Shown: positions 1-6,411 of the stretch, piece after piece | Position numbering within the stretch: position 1 is the stretch's first letter | How the letters are laid out: each line of letters opens with the position of its first letter | Assembly: GCA_937901525.1 (NCBI GenBank) | Contig: CALDHX010000026.1 | Location: 1-34,112, forward strand | Length of the DNA: 34,112 nt | Direction of reading: 5' to 3' | Source of the DNA: an uncultured Bacteroidales bacterium | GTDB lineage: Bacteria > Bacteroidota > Bacteroidia > Bacteroidales > P3 | The notes under the pieces: generated by a model | The model's input: only the letters and a program-made list of their open reading frames with translations | Told to the model about the DNA's origin: nothing | The model's database searches: none | Program-made: the position numbers and the translations under genes

Positions 1-200
1 TAAGCATCTTTTTTTATGCTTATACTTCCCTCATCACATCTTTCTACCTTAGCAATCATCTTTAATAAAGTTGACTTGCCACAGCCATTATGCCCAACAA
101 TTGAAATTGCCTCTCCTTCATTCAATGAAAAAGAAACATTTTCAAATAAAACACCATAACCAAAATTTTTACTTACTTTATTAACATCTACTATAATCAT
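1..200 (-). CDS. ABC-F-like ATP-binding cassette protein, N-terminal part (cut by window edge)
   Basis: Only the first 66 codons are in the window; the frame is open to base 1. The start at 200 follows the opening pattern of an ABC ATPase (MIIVDVNKVSKNFGYG). An A-loop-like region (LFENVSFSLNEGE) is followed by a perfect Walker A, GHNGCGKST, at residues 36-44. Absence of a leader or membrane segment and the cassette beginning at residue 1 are typical of the cytoplasmic ABC-F class or of a stand-alone transporter ATPase. The second cassette that would prove ABC-F lies outside the window, so the subtype is inference. A Shine-Dalgarno-like GAGGTG (206-211, minus strand) lies 5 nt before the start. 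The leucine-rich-repeat gene ends 40 bp upstream, so the two are probably co-transcribed. Confidence 0.8.
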   Translation of the reverse strand, partial: MIIVDVNKVSKNFGYGVLFENVSFSLNEGEAISIVGHNGCGKSTLLKMIAKVERCDEGSISIKKDA

Positions 201-205
201 TACAA

Positions 206-211
206 CACCTC
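206..211 (-). promoter_or_regulatory. Ribosome binding site of the ABC ATPase gene
   Basis: GAGGTG on the minus strand, 5 nt before the ATG at 200. Most genes in this window have no such sequence, so its presence is notable and supports the chosen start. Confidence 0.55.
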
Positions 212-240
212 ATTTTCTAATTAATGAAAGTGCATTTAAA

Positions 241-2127
241 TTACTCAATAATTGGTAAATCAAACTTAATAACTTGAGTGTAACCTACACTAATTGATAC
301 AACTACCTTATTTCCATTTTCTTCTTTATACTCTAAAGAGACAGTTTTTAATTTATTTGTACCAGAAACCTCAATGTTCAATTTTACTTCACTAACTCCA
401 CTTAAATCAAATCCAAAAAAAGAAGAAAGTTCTTTATCTTTTACCGATGTTAAATCTAAAATCGGTAACAACTGGTCGCCCGGTTGTTTTCTATAACGAG
501 ATAAATCATATGGTAAAACATGAGAATATCGTTTTGACATGGATTTTGTTTGCAAAAGATAAACACTGTCGCCCATAGAAAATCCAGTTGGTATATCAAG
601 CCATCTTCTACCGTCTTCAGCAATCTCTACGCTTCTAACTTTATGACTTTCACGGCCTGTATCATCTTTTTTATGCAATCTGATTGAATCGCCCGGATCA
701 GGATCATAAGCTCCGCCAGTCAAAGTTGCTAATTGAATCATATTTGAATTATTATCTTCATCATTTGAAGAAACATTTACTTCATAGATTATCTCTGTCA
801 TATTGTTTGCAAAATAATATGACCAATCAAATGAATTTTGATAATTAGGCAAAGCATCACAACCCACTACTAAAGCTACATTGTTAGTATTAGCGAAAGT
901 ATTATATACATATTGGAATGTAGGAGGAATTGTGGCCAAACTAACTAATGTTTGTAGAGAAGTACAATTATTAAATGTAGCTTCCGAGATATATTTCAAG
1001 TTTTTACCAAGAGTAATTTTAGTTAAAGAAGAACAACCTTCAAATGTGCCAGGATAAAGAGCGTAACCGTACTGTTTACCAAGCGAATCAACACTATTAG
1101 GAACTACAAAAGTATTTAAGCTTGTGCAATTTTTAAAAGCTCCATCGCCTATATAAGTAAGATTATTTGTGAGAAAATCTACTGAATTTAAGTTGATACA
1201 ATCTTCAAATGCCTCATCGTCAATGCGAGTAACGTTATTTGGAATTGTTATTGAGCTTAAACTGCCACAACTCTTAAAAGCACCGATACCGATGTAAGAA
1301 AGATTATTTGGAAGGATTATTGAACTTAAATTATCGCACTCTAAAAATGCTTCTTCTCCTATATGAGTGATACTATCTGGAAGATTTAATGTAGTGAAAC
1401 CATCGTAATAAGCAAATGCTTTCTTGCCAATATGGGTTATATTATTTGAAAAATTTATTGTTGTTATACTATCCATATCATAAAGAAAGTTTTCTGGTAT
1501 TTTTTCTACATTATCACCTATATTTATCGTTGAAATACTTGAGTAGCTAAACGGGTGGTCAGTCCCTGCTGAGAATCCATTACAATTTTTTGCGTTATAA
1601 TCCAAGGTTGTTAAATTAGTACAAGAACCAAATATTGCTGCACCAATGTGTGTAACGCTATCAGGAATAGTAACAGAAGTTAAACTACTGCAATAAGTGA
1701 ACGCAAAACCACCAATAGAAGTAACACTATTAGGAATAGTAAATGAAGTTAAATTAGAACAATAAGTAAATGCCCAACTGCCAATATTAGTAATACTATT
1801 TGGCATTACAACAGAAGATAGGTTTTCGCATTCTTGAAAAGCTGATTGACCAATAGATGTAACAGTGTTAGGAATAATGACAGAAACTATATCGTCTCTT
1901 CCCATAAAGGCTCCACCTGCTATTGCGACAACAGTATATTTTACGCTGTCAAACATTACAATGTCTGGAATAATTACGGTATCTTGATTATTATAGCAGT
2001 TCCAAACTGCTACACTGCCATTATCAATTACTATATACTGAAAACCATTTAAACTAAAACCTTGTTGTGCTAAAACTAAGCTATTAGTAAATAATATTGC
2101 ACAAATTAAAGATAAGATTTTTTTCAT
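241..2127 (-). CDS. BspA-like secreted leucine-rich-repeat protein
   Basis: A 628-residue exported protein. Residues 1-21 form a signal peptide (MKK, hydrophobic core, then LVLAQQ). Residues about 70-400 hold about 13 copies of a 23-residue repeat with the pattern IPNSVTxIGxxAFxxCxxLxx, the LRR_5 / BspA type found in surface adhesins of oral and gut bacteria. Residues about 440-628 are a different, non-repeating region with many charged residues that I do not recognise. I see no LPxTG motif, no lipobox and no convincing type IX secretion tail, so how it stays at the surface is unclear. The adhesin role is inferred from the family. The gene has an AGGAGG ribosome site and a sigma-70-like promoter, unlike its neighbours. 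The start at 2127 is fixed by that site and the signal peptide. Confidence 0.88.
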   Translation of the reverse strand: MKKILSLICAILFTNSLVLAQQGFSLNGFQYIVIDNGSVAVWNCYNNQDTVIIPDIVMFDSVKYTVVAIAGGAFMGRDDIVSVIIPNTVTSIGQSAFQECENLSSVVMPNSITNIGSWAFTYCSNLTSFTIPNSVTSIGGFAFTYCSSLTSVTIPDSVTHIGAAIFGSCTNLTTLDYNAKNCNGFSAGTDHPFSYSSISTINIGDNVEKIPENFLYDMDSITTINFSNNITHIGKKAFAYYDGFTTLNLPDSITHIGEEAFLECDNLSSIILPNNLSYIGIGAFKSCGSLSSITIPNNVTRIDDEAFEDCINLNSVDFLTNNLTYIGDGAFKNCTSLNTFVVPNSVDSLGKQYGYALYPGTFEGCSSLTKITLGKNLKYISEATFNNCTSLQTLVSLATIPPTFQYVYNTFANTNNVALVVGCDALPNYQNSFDWSYYFANNMTEIIYEVNVSSNDEDNNSNMIQLATLTGGAYDPDPGDSIRLHKKDDTGRESHKVRSVEIAEDGRRWLDIPTGFSMGDSVYLLQTKSMSKRYSHVLPYDLSRYRKQPGDQLLPILDLTSVKDKELSSFFGFDLSGVSEVKLNIEVSGTNKLKTVSLEYKEENGNKVVVSISVGYTQVIKFDLPIIE

Positions 2128-2135
2128 AATTTTGT

Positions 2136-2141
2136 CCTCCT
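2136..2141 (-). promoter_or_regulatory. Strong Shine-Dalgarno (AGGAGG) of the leucine-rich-repeat gene
   Basis: Perfect AGGAGG on the minus strand, 8 nt before the ATG at 2127. This is unusual for Bacteroidetes, where most genes lack such a site, and it fixes the start codon. Confidence 0.7.
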
Positions 2142-2154
2142 ATTTTTTAAGTTT

Positions 2155-2183
2155 CTTATATATAAGACAATATTTTTGTGCAA
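2155..2183 (-). promoter_or_regulatory. Possible sigma-70-type promoter of the leucine-rich-repeat gene
   Basis: On the minus strand, TTGCAC (2183-2178) and TATAAG (2160-2155) are 17 nt apart, the spacing of a classical -35/-10 promoter. No TAnnTTTGC box was found upstream of this gene. The -10 lies within a perfect palindrome, CTTATATATAAG (2155-2166). The -35 matches only three of six consensus bases, so this is a suggestion. Confidence 0.35.
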
Positions 2184-2187
2184 ATTG

Positions 2188-2202
2188 TTACACTTTGTGT
2201 AA
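2188..2202. promoter_or_regulatory. Short inverted repeat upstream of the leucine-rich-repeat gene, possible operator
   Basis: TTACAC-TTT-GTGTAA is a perfect 6-bp inverted repeat just upstream of the possible -35 of the leucine-rich-repeat gene. It could bind a dimeric regulator. On the plus strand it is followed by a T run, but no plus-strand gene ends there, so a terminator role is less likely. Confidence 0.25.
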
Positions 2203-2220
2203 TTTTTTTTTGAATAAAAA

Positions 2221-2262
2221 AAATAACTCTTTGAAATAATGTTGTAAATCAAAGAGTTATTT
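2221..2262. terminator. Hairpin, likely bidirectional terminator
   Basis: Perfect 14-bp stem (2221-2234 with 2249-2262) around a 14-nt loop. An A run precedes it and T/A runs follow, so both strands read as a hairpin followed by U. It corresponds to the inner part of the larger inverted repeat at 3193-3264 and lies downstream of the pseudogene copy, consistent with having been duplicated with it. Confidence 0.55.
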
Positions 2263-2294
2263 AAAAAAATCAAAGAAAAAAATTGTTCTTTTTT

Positions 2295-2500
2295 CTATAA
2301 GATTAGTCCAACTAAAACAAAGGTCCAGTGTGCTATGATTCCTGCACAAAGACCTGCGATTGTGTGTGCTAAAAGTGCTTTTGAGATAAGTTTTCTATAA
2401 CCTAATGAATCTAACATTGCGGTGTGAGTTGATAAATAACCACTCCAACTTCCATTTTGTTTCCTAAAAAAGGAATCCTCCAATGAGTATTACTAAAAAA
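2295..2500 (-). pseudogene. Internally deleted duplicate of the Gate-domain membrane protein gene
   Basis: Bases 2281-2449 are identical to 3269-3437, the 3' end of the intact gene at 3283-4425. Immediately next to this, 2452-2500 matches 4338 to about 4388, part of that gene's 5' end, with several substitutions and a 1-base gap. The roughly 900 bp between have been lost. The join falls at CCATT, which is present at both source positions, as expected for deletion between short direct repeats. A 62-codon frame can still be read through it (2295-2483), but it joins the two parts out of phase and has no family-like start, so I treat it as dead. Confidence 0.85.
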
Positions 2501-2534
2501 ATAGGACTTATTGAAAAATAAGTCCTATTTTTTT
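2495..2534. terminator. Strong bidirectional intrinsic terminator
   Basis: Perfect 18-bp stem (2495-2512 with 2517-2534) closed by a GAAA tetraloop, with T runs on both strands. It lies 23 bp past the stop of the small secreted protein gene on the minus strand and should end that transcript. Confidence 0.85.
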
Positions 2535-2557
2535 ACTATTTGTTTTTTATTATTTGT

Positions 2558-3106
2558 TTATAATTCGCTTCCGTCTGCTCTATTGTATCCATTTTCATAG
2601 AACATTACGATATTGTATCCATCACCATTAGTCATAATTTCTATCCATACCAATCTTTTGTCATCAGCTGTTGTTCCTTTTTGGATAAAGAAAGCTTGAT
2701 ATTGTTTGTTAGAAGATTTTATTCCATCTTTCACGTTTTCATTATCAGGAATCGATTGGTCGTTCGATGGTTCGTAGTAATTACCGTTATTTTCAAATTG
2801 ACGAACAAGTTCATTGAATCTCATTTTTACTTGAACCTCATTTCTAATAGTAACATCTGTTACCAAAACACGCCAAACCTTATCGTTTTGAGTAAGGATT
2901 GCAATATTAACGTCCTCTCCATTGAATTTACCATCAAGTATATCATCTTTTTCTCTATTAACAGTAAATCCTTTTGCTCTCAATTTTTGAATCATAGAAG
3001 TTCTTGTACCATCTACAGGTATTCCTAAAAACTTTGTAACTTCCTTTTGTGCATATACTCCTACAGAAAGCATAGACATTAGAATAAGTACTAATAACTT
3101 TTTCAT
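2558..3106 (-). CDS. Small secreted protein of unknown function
   Basis: A 182-residue protein. The start at 3106 is preferred over an in-frame ATG 13 codons upstream because it gives a clean signal peptide (MKKLLVLILMSMLSVGVYAQ) and a normal distance to the promoter at 3149-3180. The mature part is rich in charged and polar residues and has no membrane segment. It contains a short motif, FLGIPVDGTRTSMIQKLRAK, of a kind seen in small Bacteroidetes periplasmic proteins. I do not recognise a named family or catalytic motif. It is a single-gene unit with its own promoter and a strong terminator at 2495-2534. Confidence 0.8.
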   Translation of the reverse strand: MKKLLVLILMSMLSVGVYAQKEVTKFLGIPVDGTRTSMIQKLRAKGFTVNREKDDILDGKFNGEDVNIAILTQNDKVWRVLVTDVTIRNEVQVKMRFNELVRQFENNGNYYEPSNDQSIPDNENVKDGIKSSNKQYQAFFIQKGTTADDKRLVWIEIMTNGDGYNIVMFYENGYNRADGSEL

Positions 3107-3148
3107 TTTTATATCTTTATTTTTTATTGCATATTGGTGTTTCAATCA

Positions 3149-3180
3149 GCAAAAATACATAAAATTTTTATAACCACAAA
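3149..3180 (-). promoter_or_regulatory. Bacteroidetes-type promoter of the small secreted protein gene
   Basis: On the minus strand, TTTG (3180-3177), 19 nt, then TATTTTTGC (3157-3149). This matches the Bacteroidetes consensus TTTG-N19-TAnnTTTG exactly and lies 42 nt before the chosen start. Confidence 0.75.
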
Positions 3181-3192
3181 ATTTGATAAAAA

Positions 3193-3264
3193 TTCTTTGA
3201 TTTTTTTAAAAAACTCTTTGAAAAAAAAATAAAAATCAAAGAATTTTTTAAAAAAATCAAAGAA
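3193..3264. terminator. Large near-perfect inverted repeat, likely terminator of the porin/Gate operon
   Basis: Two 29-nt arms (3193-3221 and 3236-3264) are reverse complements at 28 of 29 positions around a 14-nt A-rich loop. The arms are built from TCTTTGA/TCAAAGA and T7/A7 runs. The repeat lies 18 bp after the stop of the Gate-domain gene on the minus strand and is followed by a U run there. It is much longer than a usual terminator and nearly free of G-C pairs, so another role is possible. Confidence 0.6.
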
Positions 3265-3282
3265 AAAAAATTGTTCTTTTTT

Positions 3283-4425
3283 CTATAAGATTAGTCCAAC
3301 TAAAACAAAGGTCCAGTGTGCTATGATTCCTGCACAAAGACCTGCGATTGTGTGTGCTAAAAGTGCTTTTGAGATAAGTTTTCTATAACCTAATGAATCT
3401 AACATTGCGGTGTGAGTTGATAAATAACCACTCCAACACATTCCCATTGCAGTAAAGACTGCTATTGCGTTTGCATCTAAAATTCCGTTTTCTGCAAAGG
3501 TTGGTAAAAGTCCAAGAGCTGCTCCAACAGCACCAAGAGCTGTCATAGGGAATGCTATTAATTCCATGCTTTCAAATCCAAATAACCATTTGAATACAAA
3601 ATCTATTTTTTCTGCAAGCCAAGGTAAAATAGGAACTCCTTCGTATGCTACTCCCGCATAGCCAGCTGCTGCATCTTTTGGTCCAAAAGTTATCATCATT
3701 ACAAGAGTTGAAATAATCAAAACGCCAGGGATTATTTGTAAACCAAGATCTACCCCGTTTTTACCTCCATCTAATATTGCGTTCATTATTCTTATGAAAA
3801 GGCTTTCTTTCTTTTCTTCTTGTTCTTCTGCAACTTCTTCTTTGCTTTCTTCTTCTACTACAGGAGAATTCATTTCAGGGTATGTTTTAAGTACTGATCT
3901 TTGCATAATTCTTGTTGAAATAATACTTCCAACAAAGGCTCCAAACAATCCAACTAATGCTCCTGTTATTTCTCCGTAGCCAATCATTGTGATAATCACA
4001 ACAAATCCCATACCGAAAGCAGTTCCGAAGTTTGTAAGTGATACTAATTGATATTTTTTAAAGAATTTGCTAAAACTTTTGTCTTTTGCTAATGAAATAA
4101 TTGCAGGATTGTCTGAAAGGAATGTCATAACTGCACCTAAGGCTCCAACACCTGGAAGTCTGAAAAGAGGTTTCATCAATGGTTTTAGCAGTTTTTCTAA
4201 AAGACCTACAACACCAAATTCTGAGAATAATTTACTTAATGCTCCTGTTAATACAGTTATACCCATAAGGTAAAAGACTGTGTTAAGCAAAAGGTCATGT
4301 GCTGTGTTCATTATTGTTTTTAGCATATTTGATGCACCCATTTTGCTTCCTAAAATAAGGAATCCTCCAATGAGTATTGCCAAAAACAATAAGGCACCGA
4401 GCGTTTTTTTTGTCGATTTCTTCAT
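3283..4425 (-). CDS. Gate-domain (nucleoside recognition / SpmA-SpmB-like) membrane protein
   Basis: A 380-residue inner membrane protein with many hydrophobic segments: about residues 8-27, 45-62, 128-150 and 155-170, then several between 230 and 380. The two hydrophobic halves, each resembling a Gate domain, are separated by an acidic charged linker at about 188-208 (EEESKEEVAEEQEEKKE). Motifs such as FLSDNPAIISLAKD and CWSGYLSTHTAMLDSLG fit the family once called nucleoside recognition or spore maturation proteins. The substrate is not known from sequence. It starts 22 bp after the porin gene on the same strand, so the two form an operon and may move the same solute across the two membranes (inference). 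A broken copy of this gene lies at 2295-2500. Confidence 0.8.
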   Translation of the reverse strand: MKKSTKKTLGALLFLAILIGGFLILGSKMGASNMLKTIMNTAHDLLLNTVFYLMGITVLTGALSKLFSEFGVVGLLEKLLKPLMKPLFRLPGVGALGAVMTFLSDNPAIISLAKDKSFSKFFKKYQLVSLTNFGTAFGMGFVVIITMIGYGEITGALVGLFGAFVGSIISTRIMQRSVLKTYPEMNSPVVEEESKEEVAEEQEEKKESLFIRIMNAILDGGKNGVDLGLQIIPGVLIISTLVMMITFGPKDAAAGYAGVAYEGVPILPWLAEKIDFVFKWLFGFESMELIAFPMTALGAVGAALGLLPTFAENGILDANAIAVFTAMGMCWSGYLSTHTAMLDSLGYRKLISKALLAHTIAGLCAGIIAHWTFVLVGLIL

Positions 4426-4447
4426 TCTATATTTAATTTTTATTGAT

Positions 4448-5449
4448 TTATTTTAATTTCATATTCCATGTGATACCTGCGTTAAGGAATAGGTTTTCAG
4501 GTTCTCTGTTATTTGAAGATATTATTGCGTGAAGTCTTACGTCTTTGCTGTTTTTGATTGGGAAATATTCAACTCCCGCTCCATAAAGCATATAATCTGT
4601 TCCCGGAGCTATGGTCATTGTCCAATAATTAGGGGAAACAAAACGTGAGTATTCTGATTGGTTTTGATCAAAAGAAAGTTTTGCGAAAATATTTAATTGA
4701 GGTAATTGATATTTTACTTGTGTTGCCAATGTGAAATCTGAAAAGAAGTTTTCTTGACCGTCAATGTATTTATTTGTATAGTCAAGGTCTATTACAAAAT
4801 CACCAAGGTAGAATTGGTTTCCTAAGGCTATGTAATTTACATAATTGCCTTGATTAAATTCTATAAGGTTTACAGAATATAAAGTCTTCCAAAAATCAGT
4901 TATGTTACCATTCCACAAAAGGTTGTAGGCATAAAGTCCATCAAAAGGTTGTTGTTTGAAAATTGAATTGCTGATTTGGAAGGTTAAAGCTTGATTTTTT
5001 GCATCATTACTCCAAGTAAGAGATGTTCCAAATTCATAGCAAGAAGGCATAACATTGCAAAAATCTGAATAGAAATAAACATCTATTGGAGCGTAGTCAT
5101 ATTCAAATCCTCCTATTGCTACGACTTGTTTTCCTGCTGAAAGGGTTAAATTGTCGTTTATATGATAAGAAAGATACGCCCAATCGGTTGCTTCAAAGAA
5201 ATTTGAAGTAAAGTTTGTACGATTCAATCTTTGACGCCAATGATACTCAAATTTGTCGTTAATTTTTCCATCTAACATTATGTTAAGAAACTTTCCTGCA
5301 AAACCAGAACGGTCGTTGATGTTGTCTTTATCAAAGTATTCGTAATCGAAATCAGCTCTCGTGTTGAATCTTAGAGAGAAATCATTGTTTTGAGCAAAGG
5401 ATATAGATGCTATTGCTGCAAAACACAAAAATAATACTACTTTTTTCAT
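4448..5449 (-). CDS. Outer membrane beta-barrel porin, phosphate-selective porin O/P-like
   Basis: A 333-residue protein with a signal peptide (MKKVVLFLCFAAIASISFAQ) followed by alternating hydrophobic and polar beta strands ending in a hydrophobic C-terminus (ITWNMKLK), typical of an outer membrane barrel. The stretch YHINDNLTLSAGKQVVAIGG resembles the OprO/OprP family. The start at 5449 is chosen because an in-frame ATG nine codons upstream lies inside the promoter box at 5473-5481. First gene of an operon with the Gate-domain protein. Substrate specificity cannot be read from the sequence; phosphate is only the family name. Confidence 0.78.
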   Translation of the reverse strand: MKKVVLFLCFAAIASISFAQNNDFSLRFNTRADFDYEYFDKDNINDRSGFAGKFLNIMLDGKINDKFEYHWRQRLNRTNFTSNFFEATDWAYLSYHINDNLTLSAGKQVVAIGGFEYDYAPIDVYFYSDFCNVMPSCYEFGTSLTWSNDAKNQALTFQISNSIFKQQPFDGLYAYNLLWNGNITDFWKTLYSVNLIEFNQGNYVNYIALGNQFYLGDFVIDLDYTNKYIDGQENFFSDFTLATQVKYQLPQLNIFAKLSFDQNQSEYSRFVSPNYWTMTIAPGTDYMLYGAGVEYFPIKNSKDVRLHAIISSNNREPENLFLNAGITWNMKLK

Positions 5450-5472
5450 AAAAAAATCTTTAAAATTAGGCG

Positions 5473-5481
5473 GCAAAGGTA
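5473..5481 (-). promoter_or_regulatory. Bacteroidetes -7 box of the porin operon
   Basis: TACCTTTGC on the minus strand, 23 nt before the start at 5449, matches TAnnTTTGC. The -33 element is weak. The box decides the start codon of the porin gene. Confidence 0.6.
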
Positions 5482-5532
5482 CGAAAAAAGACTAAGAAAC
5501 TAAGAAAATACTATTGAAAATTACTCTTATTC

Positions 5533-5564
5533 TTTGTAAACTTCAAAATATTCAGTACTTTTGC
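5533..5564 (+). promoter_or_regulatory. Bacteroidetes-type promoter of uppS-bamA
   Basis: TTTG (5533-5536), 19 nt, TACTTTTGC (5556-5564): a full match to the Bacteroidetes consensus, 46 nt before uppS. Confidence 0.8.
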
Positions 5565-5610
5565 AGATTAGTTTTACTATCAAAGTATTGATTTCGTAAT
5601 TTTTAAGCAA

Positions 5611-6354
5611 ATGAGTTTAAAAGAAAATATTATATTAGACAAATTACCCGAACACATAGCCGTCATAATGGACGGAAACGGACGTTGGGCTAAACAAAGA
5701 CAAAAAGAAAGAATCTTTGGACATCAAAATGGTGTTAATGCAGTGCGAGAAGTTACTGAGGGCTGTGCAGAATTGGGCGTGAAATATCTTACATTATATA
5801 CTTTTTCTACTGAAAATTGGAATAGACCAAAAGAAGAGATAGATGCCCTTATGGCAATGTTGGTAGATACAATTGCAAAAGAAGAAGAAACTTTAATGAA
5901 AAATAATATTAAGTTAGAATATATTGGAGATATTTCTCAGATTGCTATTGAAACTCAAAACGCTCTTAAAAATACTATTTATAATACTCGTAATAATACA
6001 AGAATGACTCTTATTCTTGCTTTGAATTATAGTTCTCGTTGGGAAATTACTCAAATGGTAAAAAATATTTCGCAACAGGTAAAAGACAATTCTTTGGATA
6101 TTGATTCAATTGACCAAAATATTATCTCCAAAAACTTATCTACTGCAAATTATCCTGATCCTGATTTGCTGATAAGAACCTCTGGAGAATATCGTTTAAG
6201 TAATTATTTGCTTTGGCAATTGGCTTATACAGAACTTTTCTTTACTCCAACTCTTTGGCCTGACTTTAATAAGGAAGGACTTTATGAAGCAATAGTTTCT
6301 TTTCAAAATAGAGAAAGAAGATTTGGTAAAACGAGTGAACAACTAAAAAAATAA
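5611..6354 (+). CDS. uppS: Isoprenyl transferase (undecaprenyl diphosphate synthase)
   Basis: A 247-residue cytoplasmic cis-prenyltransferase, near the usual family length. It adds isopentenyl units to farnesyl diphosphate to make the C55 lipid that carries peptidoglycan and other wall precursors. The signature MDGNGRWA is at residues 20-27, with the catalytic Asp at 21. FSTENWNRP and the C-terminal substrate-binding block RTSGEYRLSNYLLWQLAYTE followed by LWPDF are all intact. It has its own promoter and is followed 57 bp later by bamA, the usual order in Bacteroidetes. No anomalies were seen. Confidence 0.97.
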   Translation: MSLKENIILDKLPEHIAVIMDGNGRWAKQRQKERIFGHQNGVNAVREVTEGCAELGVKYLTLYTFSTENWNRPKEEIDALMAMLVDTIAKEEETLMKNNIKLEYIGDISQIAIETQNALKNTIYNTRNNTRMTLILALNYSSRWEITQMVKNISQQVKDNSLDIDSIDQNIISKNLSTANYPDPDLLIRTSGEYRLSNYLLWQLAYTELFFTPTLWPDFNKEGLYEAIVSFQNRERRFGKTSEQLKK

Positions 6355-6411
6355 TAGTAAAAATAAAATTATTACACAACTCAAACGTTACCTATTATAA
6401 ACAAGGAAGAA

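Noticed and set aside
2295..2483. 62-codon frame on the minus strand as a small membrane protein gene
   Set aside because: Its sequence is the 3' end of the Gate-domain gene joined out of phase to a 5' remnant; the first dozen residues are a by-product of the deletion join.
2558..3145. Upstream ATG at 3145 as the start of the small secreted protein gene
   Set aside because: It lies 4 nt from the -7 box and would put 13 polar residues before a clear signal peptide; the ATG at 3106 is better.
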